Of a stretch of DNA of 47,513 nucleotides, positions 11,050 to 20,343 are shown piece after piece. Positions within the stretch are counted from its first letter, which is position 1. Every line of letters begins with the position of its first letter. This DNA is from Zopfochytrium polystomum (taxonomy: Eukaryota; Chytridiomycota; Chytridiomycetes; Chytridiales; Chytridiaceae). Below the pieces are notes generated by a model that worked only from the letters and a program-made list of their open reading frames with translations, was not told where the DNA came from and made no database searches. The DNA lies in contig JAIVFJ010000401.1 of the NCBI GenBank assembly GCA_025765615.1, positions 1-47,513 of the forward strand. Reading direction: 5' to 3'. The position numbers and the translations under genes are program-made.

Positions 11050-11852
11050 ATGGACAAAAAACCTGCAGGCGCAACCCCCAAGAAGATGGCCGGCGCCGCC
11101 ACCCTAACGACCGCCGTCGTCGCTACCGACCTCCCGGCCGGCACCAGCAAGGACGCGATCTCGGAAACCTTCTCCGAGCACGGCCAAGTCATCAAGGTGC
11201 GTGTTGAGGAGAAATAATGCACAAGCCCCTTCTTTTGCCAATTTCCTTCACTTCTTCTTTTTCTTCCTATTCTCCGAGGTCCTTTATAATCAGTTCTTGT
11301 TTACACTCAGTGATCATGGGAACTTCTTCATCCCCAATCACTGTGCAGGTATGCCTTGATCGTGTTGCACCTTCCCAAGCACATCCTTACAATAAATGGG
11401 AACTTCTTCATCCCCAATCACTGTGCAGGGCGCCTAGATCGCCCTCAACAGTGCGCATCCTCAAGAACAACGAGACCGAGGCAGTCGTCACTTTCTCCAC
11501 TGAGGAAGAGTCCAAGGCTGCCATCGCCGCCGGGTCGATCACCGTGGACGGCAAGAAGGTCTCGGTCCGCGCGCCAAAGCAAAAGGCGGTGGGCGAACCT
11601 TCGAACGTCCTGGTCGTCGGGAACCTCCCGGTCAACGTTACCCCAGGGCCACTCAAGAAGCTCTTTGCCGCCTTCGGCACCGTCACCAACGTCACGGTCC
11701 CAAGGGCCAAGGAAAGCAAAGGAAAATGGATATCAAAAGGCTACGGGGGTGTTGAGTTTTCCACTGTCTTCGAGGCCACCACCGCCCTCAAGGCCCTGAA
11801 CGGGTCGGTATTCAACGGCCGCACCATCTCTATCCGGTACTTGAAAAAGTAG
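11050..11852 (+). CDS. Double-RRM protein, array copy 1 (5' truncated, LTR-interrupted)
   Basis: Compared with copies 2, 3 and 5, this copy has lost exon 1 and nearly all of exon 2. Homology starts at the exon 2 donor (GGTAAGGCGAC near 10942) and continues through intron 2. An ATG at 11050, inside the former intron, is in frame with the old exon 3 and gives MDKKPAGATPKK. RRM1 starts with VVATDLPAGTS and is split after VIKVR by a 249-bp solo LTR. RRM2 follows (NVLVVGNLPVN as RNP2, KGYGGVEFST as RNP1) and ends at a TAG at 11850. Removing the LTR plus one target-site copy restores the frame exactly. If the LTR is instead spliced, a donor at 11201 and the AG at 11450-11451 would leave one extra codon in frame. 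RRM domains bind single-stranded RNA; the target is unknown. Confidence 0.6.
11202..11450. mobile_element. Solo LTR (249 bp) with 5-bp target-site duplication
   Basis: The element starts TGTTGAGG and ends CCTCAACA, an 8-bp terminal inverted repeat of the TG...CA type typical of retrotransposon LTRs. It is flanked by GTGCG on both sides (11197-11201 and 11451-11455). It contains a TATA-like TTTATAAT near 11283 and an AATAAA near 11392, as expected for an LTR. Deleting it with one GTGCG rejoins the RRM1 codons. Its termini and sequence differ from the Ty3 element at 12822-18446, so it comes from another family. Confidence 0.85.
11316..11429. repeat. 34-bp direct repeat, 80-bp period, inside the solo LTR
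   Basis: The same 34 bases (ATGGGAACTTCTTC ... CACTGTGCAGG) occur at 11316-11349 and 11396-11429. The first copy is followed by TATGCC, giving an acceptor-like CAG directly joined to a donor-like GTATGC. This could act as a recursive or cryptic splice point. Confidence 0.9.
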
Positions 11853-11960
11853 TCTGAACGGCGTTTTTACCCCCCTTGCATTTGTTCCTGTGTCCACCCC
11901 AGTAATCCTCACTGTTTACTTTACTTGTTTTGCCTTGTTCGTTGGTTGTGGGTTGGCTTC

Positions 11961-12075
11961 ATTTGGTGACGAAGAAATTTTAATGTCCGTACCGGCAATG
12001 AATTTATGGAAGCGATTTGGGAAGCTCTCGTTAACGAGGTTTGGGCTCTCAGGCTCCTTGACAGACTGACTGGGC
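11961..12075 (+). promoter_or_regulatory. Conserved 3' element of the RRM array, copy 1
   Basis: This is a diverged copy of the block found after every RRM gene: ATTTGGTGACGAAGAAA, then ATGTCCGT, CGGCAATGAATT, and farther on GACTGACTGGGCTGGG. Its retention in the 3' flank of all five copies suggests 3' UTR, polyadenylation or structured-RNA function, or simply co-duplication. Confidence 0.5.
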
Positions 12076-12079
12076 TGGG

Positions 12080-12480
12080 AGGCGGGGATCCCGAGATGCC
12101 AGGCGAAGAAAAAAAAGCTCGGTGCCTCGTTACTCTCACTTGACGCCTTCACCCTGAAGCTACGGTCGTCCACCTTTCGGTCAACCTCAACCTCAAACAC
12201 CGCGTCGTGGACTTTTATCGTCGGCCACGCACAGGCCGCAGGCTTTACCATAGTACTGGTACATTGAGTCGGTGTTCGTTTGGGCGTAGTATCGGGATAC
12301 GTGTTGCATGCAGCGTTGTCGTCATAGCACTACGAGTCGGTGGGTCTGCTTGGAACCAGAATGCTTTCGCTTGCACAATGATCACAGACTGAGGGTGCCA
12401 CCTGCGCCTTCATCTCCGGTGTCGTTGCAGCAAAATAAATTATTTACTTAACTCACCTCAGCACCGCGCGACTTTTTGTT
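12080..12480. other. Spacer without a gene
   Basis: I see no coding potential beyond short chance frames, and no repeat. Confidence 0.4.
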
Positions 12481-12483
12481 TGT

Positions 12484-12600
12484 TTGGTATGCGAGGCAGC
12501 GCGGGGGTGTTCACGGGGTCGTTCCGCCGTCGTCGAGTTGCTGCCGAATAGAAAGAGCGCTCCGCAGACCAGAGACAGACGGAGCTGCCGGACTCTTCGC
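12484..12600 (+). pseudogene. Ankyrin fragment
   Basis: The plus strand reads CEAARGCSRGRSAVVELLPN. At DNA level it matches the repeat at 10029-10120 of the large ankyrin gene (YKAARHGRSAVVELLVN), including the stretch CGCCGTCGTCGAGTTGCTG. Nothing else of the gene is present. Confidence 0.5.
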
Positions 12601-12821
12601 CAGCCATCTTGCAAAAAAAGGTTCAGCCTCGGTGCGATCCGTGTTGGTGGTTGGGCAGATGCCGCGCCCCTCACCTTGCAAACGGGCCTAAACAACTCGG
12701 TTTCAAACCGTATTGTAATTGCTGCAAATGCTAGCACGAGCGGAGCACTACGCACTTGAATATATAAATGGAACGATCCTCGTGGCTCTTTGTTTTTTTT
12801 TTTTTTTGCGCTGAGCTCACC

Positions 12822-12966
12822 TGTGACGGTGTGCCGCGTGCGAACAGTGGTGGGCGACACGGAGCAGTTGTGGGCGACGTGGGTGCGTCACGCGATGCAG
12901 AGTGAGTGGAAGCAAAACAAAACTGTATTGTGACATGTGACAAGGGATGCAGGTGATTCTCACACT
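12822..12966 (-). repeat. Left LTR (3' LTR of the minus-strand element)
   Basis: About 145 bp, starting TGTGACGGTGTGCC and ending ...GATTCTCACAC(T) on the plus strand. It matches the right LTR except for one fewer A near 12912-12916 and the last base. Confidence 0.93.
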
Positions 12967-12980
12967 CCCCCCCCCCCGGA
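12967..12980 (-). other. Polypurine tract of the Ty3 element
   Basis: On the minus strand a run of 11 G preceded by TCTCC lies directly upstream of the 3' LTR. This is the position where plus-strand DNA synthesis is primed in LTR retrotransposons. Confidence 0.7.
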
Positions 12981-12999
12981 GAACAGAGTATCAGCGAGG

Positions 13000-15900
13000 T
13001 TACAAAAGTTTACGAGCAGTAAGCTCAATGTGAAGGTCAGGGGTGAGGCGGAGCCAAGAGTTGAAAAGGGGTGGGTGGTCTTTCCAGGAAATCAAGACTG
13101 AAGAAATACTGCCAGTACGGTTGCGGTGAACAGCAAGGATTTGAGAGGGAGTTCGTTGATCAAGTGGGAGTGGAGTAAAAATATCAGGGGTACGGGAGAT
13201 GTACATGCGAAGTTTGTCTGGGTGGAAAACAGGATGAACACGCCAAGTTGGAGGAAAGTCAAGGTGATAAGAAGTACCAAGTTTGCGAAGAATTTTGAAA
13301 GGTCCGAAAAATTGAGCTGAGAGTTTGGAAGAAGGACGACCGGTTTGGTTTGGGGGAAGGAAGTCCTTAGCGCTTACAAGAACAAGGTCACCAGATTGAA
13401 AGGGATCAGGGCGGCGATGAGCATCGGCGTAAGCACGTTGTTTGTCCTGTGCGCGAGCAAGAGCTTCTTTGGCAACGCGTATACGAGTGACGAGGTCATC
13501 GAGAGTGGGAGATTGACGAAAGGGGATGGAAAGATTTAAAGGTGAAAGGGGATGTTGACCAGTGTCCAAAAAGAAAGGAGTGAAACCAGTGGAACTGTTG
13601 ATGGAGTCGTTGATGCCAAATTCCACGGCAGGGAGGTGAATGTCCCAGTCTTTTTGGTCCCAGGCGACAACATCGCGAAGGGCAGAGGTAACCCATGCGT
13701 TCTTGTTTTCGGTCTGGCCGTCGGTTTGAGGATGGTAAGAACTGGAGAGATTGAGCTTGGTGTTGAGCAGAGAGGTGAGGGTGACGCCAGAAAAGAGAGA
13801 TGAACTTGGAATCACGGTCACTGATGATCTTTTGTGGAAGACCGTGAAGGCGCCAAACGTTGTTGAAAAACTGAAAGGTGAAGTCGCGAGCTGTGTCGGT
13901 GGTGCGACAGGCCCAAATGTGAGTGCGCTTGGTAGCTGAATCAACGACCACGGCAAGGCTGTCATGACCGCGTTCTGTGGTAGGTAGCTTGGTGATGAAA
14001 TCAATGCTGATTGTGTGCCAAGGTGCAGGTGCTGGGTCGTGCGGGTGCAGAAGACCGTAGGGAGTGGTGCGTGCAACGCGATTGCGCTGGCAAAGGTCGC
14101 AGGAACGTACGTATCGTTGTGCGTCTTGGTGAAGCTTCGGCCAGTGGTATGTCCGAGCGATTCGTTCAGTGGTGTGCTCCCAGTTTCCATGGATGGTTTC
14201 ATCATGCGCGGCGGCCATGATGGAGGAGCGAAGGATGGCAGGCACGTAAAGTCTGTTAGCGTTTGTGTCCTTGAAGTAGAGAAGTCCGTCTGTGCGTAGG
14301 TAGCGCTTGAGGTGCGGACGTAGCCATGACGGAGGTTCGCGAAGTCGATCCAGCGACTCAACGATGACTTGGTAGTCGTTGTCCGTCTGGTAGTGTTGTT
14401 GAAGAAGTTGAGGAGTAATGGAAGTAATTGTACTTATCGGGGCAAGCTGTGGGGGTGAATCTGTTTGAACTGCAGCATCGGATGTGTGTCGACGACGAGA
14501 GAGTATGTCGGCAATAGAATTCCATTTACCAGGAACCCACTCAATGTCGAAGTCGAATTGCTCGATATCTTCCAACCAACGAAGCTGGACAGGGCGGAGC
14601 TTCGGCTGATCAAGGAGATGTTGGAGAGAGTGGTGGTCAGTGAGGACTTTAAACTGTTGAACCAACGAGGTATGGGCGGTGGTGTTTGAGTCCTTCCACG
14701 AGTGCAAGGATTTCGCCCATATATGGATGGTAATTTCGTTCGGCAGAGTTGCACTTGCGTGAGCCAAATGCAATGTGAAGAACTTCGCCGTTGTCGTCTA
14801 GCTGATAGACATGGGAGCCGATAGCGTGTTGTGACCAATCAGTAGCTAGATAGACAGGGCGTGAGCGGTCAAAGAAAGAAAGATTTGCTGGTTGAGAAAG
14901 TTCAGCTTTGATGTCGATGAATATTTGTTCCAGCTTAGCATTCCAGTCAAATGGGGTCGCTTTGGTTATAGTTTCATTCCGCCGAAGTAAGTCTGAGAGT
15001 GGTGAGAGCAGGCGTGCTTGGCGAGGAATAAAACGATGGAGAGTATTAGCGAGTCCAAGGAATGCGCGAAGTTCAGTCCAAGAACGAGGAGATTCAAAGT
15101 CACGAATAGCATCAAGGCGAGAAGGAAGAACAGAAACATGTCCACGAGAAATGTGAAAACCCAAATACTTCACTTCAGTTTGAAGGAAACGGCACTTATG
15201 AAGACGGCAGTGAAAATTGTTTTCTCGAAGACGTTGAAGGACTGAACGGAGATGTTTAAGATGTTCGTCAAAAGTGGGAGAGAAGATTAACAAATCGTCA
15301 AGGTAGACAGTTAGAAACAGATCAACAAAGTCACGAAAGATGGAGTTCATAGTTGCCTGAAAGGTTGCAGGAGCGTTGGATAAACCAAGAGGCATAACTA
15401 CCCATTCAAAGTGGCCATATTTAGTTCGAAAGGCAGTTTTGAAACGATCATCTTCAGTGACTAGAATTTGATGATAACCAGATGCAAGGTCAAGTGATGT
15501 GAAGAAACGTGCTCCTTGTAAACGATCAAGAATTTCAGTTATGTTGGGTAAAGCTGTGCGATCACGAATGGTGTTTTGGTTTAGAAGTCGAAAGTCAAAA
15601 ACTAAACGAAGCTTATCCTTTTGATGAACAAAGAAGATAGGAGCACCATAAGGAGAAATAGAATGTCGAATGCGATCGTTTTCCAAAAGAAATTGCAATT
15701 CAGTTCGTAATGCTTCAAGTTCGTCTTCACTCATTGGATAGATAGGACGGTATGGTGGTGGCTGGTTGGGATCTTTCAAGTTGATGCGGTGGTCGGTTGG
15801 ACGAGAAGGAGGAGCACCTTCGAAGGTAGAGAAGACTTCAGGAAATTCCTCAATAATAGTGCGAATCTTGGGGTCTAGTGTAGCCAAGACTGCTTTGTCT

Positions 15901-16535
15901 GCATCATCCGAGTCCTTGGTGGTCTTCTTGTATGGTGTTGTGACGTTGAATAATACTCCCCAGTGCGCGTCGTCTTTTCGAATAGCACGACGAAAGGCTT
16001 GCGCACTACAGAGTTCGATGTCAAAGTCAGGAGAGGCACCAGCATGAAGGACTTGACCACGAAGGGTGAGGGTTTTGGATCGCCAATCAGGTTGGGGGTT
16101 CTCTTTCTCCAACCAATCCATTCCAAGAATGAGATCGTAAGCAATGCGAGTAGCGACAAAATTGTGGGAGAAAGAAAGGTTACTGAACGAGAACTTCAAG
16201 TTGCGGTGCATCGAACCCTTTAACTTTGTAGAGCTGTCGGCAAGGTCAATGTCAAGAGTACGGTCCTTTCGACGATAGGGAACGAGGTGTTCACTAATGA
16301 AACTGTGACTAGCACCACTGTCGACAAGAATCTTGACCATGTGATTATTGAAAACTCCATGAAAAACAAGAAGTCGAGTGTTGCCAGGAGATTTGCGACT
16401 GATGTGATACAACTTCAAAACATACTGTGGTACTGAAACTTCAGGAACTGCTGTTACTTCTGGTACGGCGTAAGTGACTGAAGTTGAAACTACTTCCTCT
16501 TGTTGTTTCCCAACTGTGACCTTTGCGAGTTTTTT
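13000..16535 (-). CDS. pol: Ty3/gypsy Pol polyprotein (PR-RT-RH-IN-chromodomain)
   Basis: Pol is read in the -1 frame relative to Gag and probably begins by ribosomal slippage at 16535-16529. Domains in order: aspartic protease (ILVDSGASHSFI); reverse transcriptase with LDLASGYHQI, MPLGLSNAPATF and catalytic YLDD; RNase H (LATDWSQ, TDHHSL); integrase with an H-H-C-C finger (SCDLCQRNR) and the D-D-E residues in SIDFITKLP, ISDRDSKF and YHPQTDGQTE; then a chromodomain-like tail (ILAVHRNRTG ... SWKDHPP). Two one-base breaks interrupt it. One is an apparent extra T at 14651-14653 within RNase H, the other an indel near 13790-13800 in integrase. With LTRs this similar, real inactivation and sequencing error are both possible. 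Confidence 0.9.
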
Positions 16536-17857
16536 GACTGCTTGCAGTTAGGATCAGGGCACTCAGAGACAGGGTGTGTCTTTTCACGACAGAAGGTACA
16601 CCAGCCCATTTTGTGATAGTAGTCACGTTCTTCATCACTGAGGCGTACGCGTCGAGAAGAGAAAGAAGAAGTTGGAGAAGAGGAAGCTGATGAAGGAGAA
16701 GTTGATGAGGAGGACTGCGCGAGCCGTGCTGCTGCAACTGCTGCTTTAGCTGCGGCTGCGGCGGCCTTCTTCTTGGCAAGAAGAGCGTCAAGGTCCATTG
16801 GATCTGAAACTTCTTCATAGCGTGGTTTGAAGGGACGAGAAACAGGAGTTGTGGTAGTTGAACGAGACGCAGGTGCTTTGCCTTTGGTCTTGTTGGAACG
16901 CCAGTTCAAGTCATCCAAACGCTGAGCTTCCTGTTGCAGCTTCGTTAGATCGGTGGAAATTGAATGGAGATCGGAATGAGTTGCAAGTTCGGACTTTAAA
17001 CCATGGCGAAAGGCAGCACATTGCATTTGTGCGCTCATCGAGTTACCAAGGGAATGAAGTAGACTGTTGAAACGATGGCAATATTCACGAGCTGAGGAAG
17101 TCTGCTTAATTGTCAAGATTTGATGTGTAGCTTCTTCGAAAGCAAGTGTAGAAAGGAAGTGCTGTTGAATCCAGAGTTGGTAATCTGCCCAGGACATGGA
17201 TGTTTGGACAGCTGCAGGAACATTCTGCCATTCTCGAAATGCGTGATCTTTCAAACCACTTTGCAACCAATCGACATACGACGGATGAGTGACATAGCGA
17301 GGAGCTTCACCGTCCTTGCGGAAGTTGTTCAAATGACACTGGATTTCGCAAGACTTCAAGTACTGCGTGACGACATTAGTGCATTGGTGAGGTGGCAGTT
17401 TAGAACAAGAACCGTCGAAAATTGGAGGAGAGGCACTTGTAATTTTGAATTCCGGTAAGCGAGTTGTAACGTTTGCAGTACGATTCGCTTCCATTGCCAT
17501 GACTGCAGACTGAACAGTTGCGTGCATCATTGCGACGTACGCTGGATCCGACAATATACGTTGGACATCAGGGTTCGGAGTGTGTGCAGGTAGGATGGGC
17601 GGCTGTTGCTGCTGCGGTTGCTGCTGCTGAAAACGCTGACGAACGAAAGACTGCTGCTGCGGAAACGTGGAAGATGTTGTAGCAAGAGGAGTCGACGGGG
17701 CAGTATTGAGCGTAGGAGTCCGAGCAAAAGAAGAATCCATTTCGCCTTCGTCAAGGTCGGCGTCAGCGTCGGAATCTGTAGATCTGTGAAACGACAATGA
17801 ATTCCATGGCGACGACGACGACGACGGCGAGCCCCCAAGTTGTCCATATGATGACAT
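16490..17857 (-). CDS. gag: Ty3/gypsy Gag-like protein
   Basis: Starts at the ATG at 17857 and encodes 455 residues. The N-terminal third is low complexity, with glutamine runs. The central part is a retrotransposon gag domain (FEEATHQILTIKQTSSAREY). Near the C terminus one zinc knuckle is intact: C-TF-C-REKT-H-PVSE-C (CX2CX4HX4C), which packages the genomic RNA. The frame is open throughout and overlaps the pol frame for about 45 bases. A slippery heptamer lies just inside the overlap. Gag forms the cytoplasmic virus-like particle. Confidence 0.9.
   Translation of the reverse strand: MSSYGQLGGSPSSSSSPWNSLSFHRSTDSDADADLDEGEMDSSFARTPTLNTAPSTPLATTSSTFPQQQSFVRQRFQQQQPQQQQPPILPAHTPNPDVQRILSDPAYVAMMHATVQSAVMAMEANRTANVTTRLPEFKITSASPPIFDGSCSKLPPHQCTNVVTQYLKSCEIQCHLNNFRKDGEAPRYVTHPSYVDWLQSGLKDHAFREWQNVPAAVQTSMSWADYQLWIQQHFLSTLAFEEATHQILTIKQTSSAREYCHRFNSLLHSLGNSMSAQMQCAAFRHGLKSELATHSDLHSISTDLTKLQQEAQRLDDLNWRSNKTKGKAPASRSTTTTPVSRPFKPRYEEVSDPMDLDALLAKKKAAAAAAKAAVAAARLAQSSSSTSPSSASSSPTSSFSSRRVRLSDEERDYYHKMGWCTFCREKTHPVSECPDPNCKQSKNSQRSQLGNNKRK
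16529..16535 (-). promoter_or_regulatory. -1 ribosomal frameshift heptamer A_AAA_AAC
   Basis: On the minus strand the Gag codons read TCA AAA AAC, which is the canonical X_XXY_YYZ slippery site in the correct phase. The pol frame downstream is exactly -1 and is open through protease and reverse transcriptase. Gag stops at 16490, about 40 bases after the heptamer. Confidence 0.75.
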
Positions 17858-17999
17858 GATGGATCAAACGAGTTCGTGTGACGATGGGACAGCGGGAGCT
17901 GTGCTACCAAAAGTGATGGCGTGCCGATGGATTGGATTTGTTCGTGTGACTGATCCGAGCGAATGACACTGCTGTTCACTCGGGAGACGACGGAATGGC

Positions 18000-18095
18000 A
18001 GGAGCGTGGGCTCGAATGGACTGTGAATCGGCTCGAATGGATTGTGAATGGATCGAATGGGAGCGAATCGAGCGAGAGTGGATCGGACTGACAGA
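18000..18095 (-). repeat. Tandem motif in the Ty3 leader
   Basis: Imperfect repeats of CTCGAATGGAYTGTGAAT (plus strand) occur in the untranslated leader between the primer-binding site and gag. Leader repeats in LTR elements may take part in RNA packaging; that role is not shown here. Confidence 0.6.
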
Positions 18096-18286
18096 GCGGT
18101 CTTGCGTAGGTGATGGAGGCAGGGTGCCTCGAACGAGTTGAACGCGACGAGGTTTGCGTTTGCCGTGAGCGTCAGGTTGGGGAACTTGAAGGAAGCCGAC
18201 ACGATCAGGTCAGATCGGTGGATAGGTGGATCGGTGGATTGAGCAGTTGTACGGCGTAGTCGAACGATTGAACGAGGGCTTGGCAG

Positions 18287-18298
18287 CCGCTGCTACCA
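18287..18298 (-). other. Primer-binding site, initiator tRNA-Met type
   Basis: On the minus strand, two bases after the 5' LTR, the sequence TGGTAGCAGCGG appears. It differs by one base from the complement of the eukaryotic initiator tRNA-Met 3' end (TGGTAGCAGAGG), a common primer for Ty3 elements. Confidence 0.75.
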
Positions 18299-18300
18299 AA

Positions 18301-18446
18301 TGTGACGGTGTGCCGCGTGCGAACAGTGGTGGGCGACACGGAGCAGTTGTGGGCGACGTGGGTGCGTCACGCGATGCAGAGTGAGTGGAAGCAAAAACAA
18401 AACTGTATTGTGACATGTGACAAGGGATGCAGGTGATTCTCACACA
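18301..18446 (-). repeat. Right LTR (5' LTR of the minus-strand element)
   Basis: 146 bp, starting TGTGACGGTG and ending CTCACACA on the plus strand, followed by the TCACC target-site copy. Confidence 0.93.
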
Positions 18447-18469
18447 TCACCTAAGGGTATTTGCGACAA

Positions 18470-18650
18470 TTTTTTTCGGCAGTCGTGACGGACTGACTTG
18501 TCAGCGAAGAGAAGAAAGAAAGAAAGGAGAAGAGAAAGAAAGAAAGAAAGAAAAGAAAGAAAGAAAGAAAGAAAAGAAAGAAAGAAAGAAAGAAAAGAAA
18601 GAAAAGAAAGAAAAAGAAAAAAAGAAAAGAAAGAAGGAGAGAGAGAAAGC
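18470..18650 (+). promoter_or_regulatory. Upstream module of RRM copy 2 (GACAA / TTGTCAG plus GAAA array)
   Basis: GACAATTTTTTT is followed by CTTGTCAGCG (18497-18506) and then a long (GAAA)n array to about 18640. The same order of elements precedes copies 3, 4 and 5, so this is probably the shared core promoter and 5' UTR region of the family. Confidence 0.6.
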
Positions 18651-18742
18651 AATAAAAGCCGTGAAGAAAAAAGAGAGAAGGAACTCCCTCGCTCGACACA
18701 ACCAACCACAACTGTTAACACCCGCCGCCGCTACCACACAAC

Positions 18743-19699
18743 ATGTCGAAGAAGGTCGCCGTCGCAAAGAAGAGCATCGTGCCGAAGAAGGTGAGAGCGA
18801 GAGAGAGAGTCGCGCATTCACTGACTGATGTTGCCTGAGCGAGGGAGGGAGTGAGAGAGAGAGAGGGGGGGGGGGCGAGGGAGAAACGGTGAGCGAATCC
18901 GATTCTAACCACCGAAAACTCCTCTCGTCGATCCAGTCTGTTAAGGCGGCGGTTGTCGCCGATGAAGACGTTGCCATGGAGGATGTCCAAGGTGCTGTCC
19001 CCACTTCTTTGTGTCCCCTTTCTTGCGAGCATGCTCGCCCGTCCCCACTTTTGCCCCCAACTTCGCACCTGTGGCTCCAGCCCGCGCACGGCTCATAGTC
19101 GCTCCCCTTCTCTGTCGGAACCAAACAAAAAAAAAAAAAATACAGTCGCAACCCCCAAGAACAAGAAGGCCGCCGCCAAGACGACGACGACGACCCGCTC
19201 CGCCGCCCTCACCAACGCCGTCGTGGCCACCGACCTCCAGGCCGGCACTAGCGAGGCCGCGATCTCGGCTGCGTTCTCCAAACTCGGCAAAGTCACCACC
19301 GTCCGCTTAGTTAAGAACAGCGAGACCGAGGCCATCATCGCTTTCTCCACCGAGGATGAGGCCGAGGCCGCCATCGCCGCCGGATCGATCACCGTCGGCG
19401 GCAAGAAGGTCACGGTCCGCGCGCCAAAGGAAAAACAGGCGGTCGAACCCTCGCCCATCCTGCTCGTTAGGAACCTCCCGTTCTCTACCACACCGGCGAA
19501 ACTCAAGAAGCTCTTTTCCCCCTACGGCACCGTCGTCAGCACCAATGTCCCCAAGATCACGGGTGGCCAGGGCAAAATTAAAGGCCACGGGGGTGTCACC
19601 TTTAGCACTGTCGACGAGGCCACGGCCGCGCTCGAGGCCCTGAACGGCTCGGTACACGATGGCCGCACCATCGCTGTCCGGTACGCAAAGCAGAAGTAG
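18743..19699 (+). CDS. Double-RRM RNA-binding protein, array copy 2
   Basis: Three exons: 18743-18790, 18937-18991 and 19146-19699. Exon 1 encodes a basic N terminus (MSKKVAVAKKSIVPKK), exon 2 an acidic patch ending VAMEDVQ, and exon 3 both RRM domains. RRM1 has AVVATDLQAGTS and TEAIIAFST. RRM2 has ILLVRNLPFS as RNP2 and KGHGGVTFST as RNP1, the stronger RNA-binding signature. The protein ends YAKQK followed by TAG. The frame is intact and the splice sites are clean (GTGAGA...CAG; GTGCTG...CAG). The two-RRM architecture with charged N terminus recalls nucleolin-like proteins, but I cannot name an ortholog; a nuclear role in RNA binding is inferred. Confidence 0.88.
19025..19038. repeat. 14-bp perfect palindrome in RRM intron 2 (copy 2)
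   Basis: GCGAGCATGCTCGC, also present in the same intron of copy 3 (20614-20627) and in altered form in copy 1 (10989-11002). It lies in an intron block that is unusually conserved between copies. Confidence 0.7.
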
Positions 19700-19836
19700 G
19701 GCTGAACGGCGTTTCGCTTTTTCCTCCCCCCAACCTTCTACTTTTTCTCCCCTTGTCAAACGTTTTCTTCTCCCCTCTGTCAACACTCTCCCAGTAATCC
19801 CCACCCTTTTTCCCCCTCCTTTTGCTTGTTGTGTTG

Positions 19837-19935
19837 CATTTGATGATGAGGAAAGTTTCATGTCCGTGGCGGCAATACATTATTGTAAGCAAATTGGGAC
19901 ACTGTCGATCCCGTGTTTGACGGACTGGCTGGGAT
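19837..19935 (+). promoter_or_regulatory. Conserved 3' element of the RRM array, copy 2
   Basis: Contains ATTTGATGATGAGG, TTTCATGTCCGT, GCGGCAATACATTATTG and TAAGCAAATTGGGAC, then GACGGACTGGCTGGG. Same order and spacing as in copies 3 and 4. Confidence 0.6.
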
Positions 19936-20205
19936 GATGGAGCATGCATTCATAGATGCTCCAAGCCAAAATAAAAAAAGGCAAATGGATTGATGCAGGA
20001 TCGAGCCTTTGCACTCGGCCCTTGCGGCCAAGCAGTCCACGAAAGGGACTTTTTGTCGTAGGCCATGCTCAGGCTGTGGGATTGATTGAGAAGCGTTCGG
20101 TTTTGTAGGTCGAACGTCCAACGCCCCAACAAAAAGCCGTACGACCACTGCCTGGTCGTTGCTCTGATCGTTTTGGGACAAAATCGTGTCCCTGTTCCGA
20201 CCGAG

Positions 20206-20255
20206 ACATGTCAGGGCGATAGGAGAAGAAAGAAAGAAAGAAAGAAAGAAAAAAA

Positions 20256-20288
<33 letters not shown>

Positions 20289-20300
20289 CAAGGCGAAAAG
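20206..20300 (+). promoter_or_regulatory. Upstream module of RRM copy 3
   Basis: ACATGTCAGGGCG (20206-20218) followed by a GAAA array to about 20290. This repeats the arrangement before copies 2, 4 and 5. Confidence 0.6.
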
Positions 20301-20343
20301 AACGAAAAGAAAGAAACCAACGTTACACACACTGCCTGTCAAG

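Larger units (their letters stand above)
12822..18446 (-). mobile_element. Complete Ty3/gypsy LTR retrotransposon, chromovirus-like
   Basis: The element reads on the minus strand. Near-identical LTRs lie at 12822-12966 and 18301-18446, flanked by the target-site duplication TCACC (12817-12821 and 18447-18451). Internal order is primer-binding site, gag, protease, reverse transcriptase, RNase H, integrase, chromodomain-like tail, polypurine tract. The order RT-RNaseH-integrase defines Ty3/gypsy. The LTRs differ only by one A in an A-run and by the terminal inner base, so insertion was very recent. It landed between RRM copy 1 and copy 2 without hitting a coding sequence. Confidence 0.95.

Noticed and set aside
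11202..11450. Interpretation as an ordinary spliceosomal intron
   Set aside because: The paralogs have no intron here, and the TG...CA ends with 5-bp duplications fit an LTR better. It may still be spliced.
13345..16223. Plus-strand open frames across the Ty3 element
   Set aside because: They are shadows of pol and gag on the opposite strand, where the domains are clear.
18427..18828. Lys/Glu/Arg-rich and Phe/Ser-rich open frames before RRM copy 2
   Set aside because: They arise from the GAAA array; the gene start at 18743 is defined by homology to copies 3 and 5.
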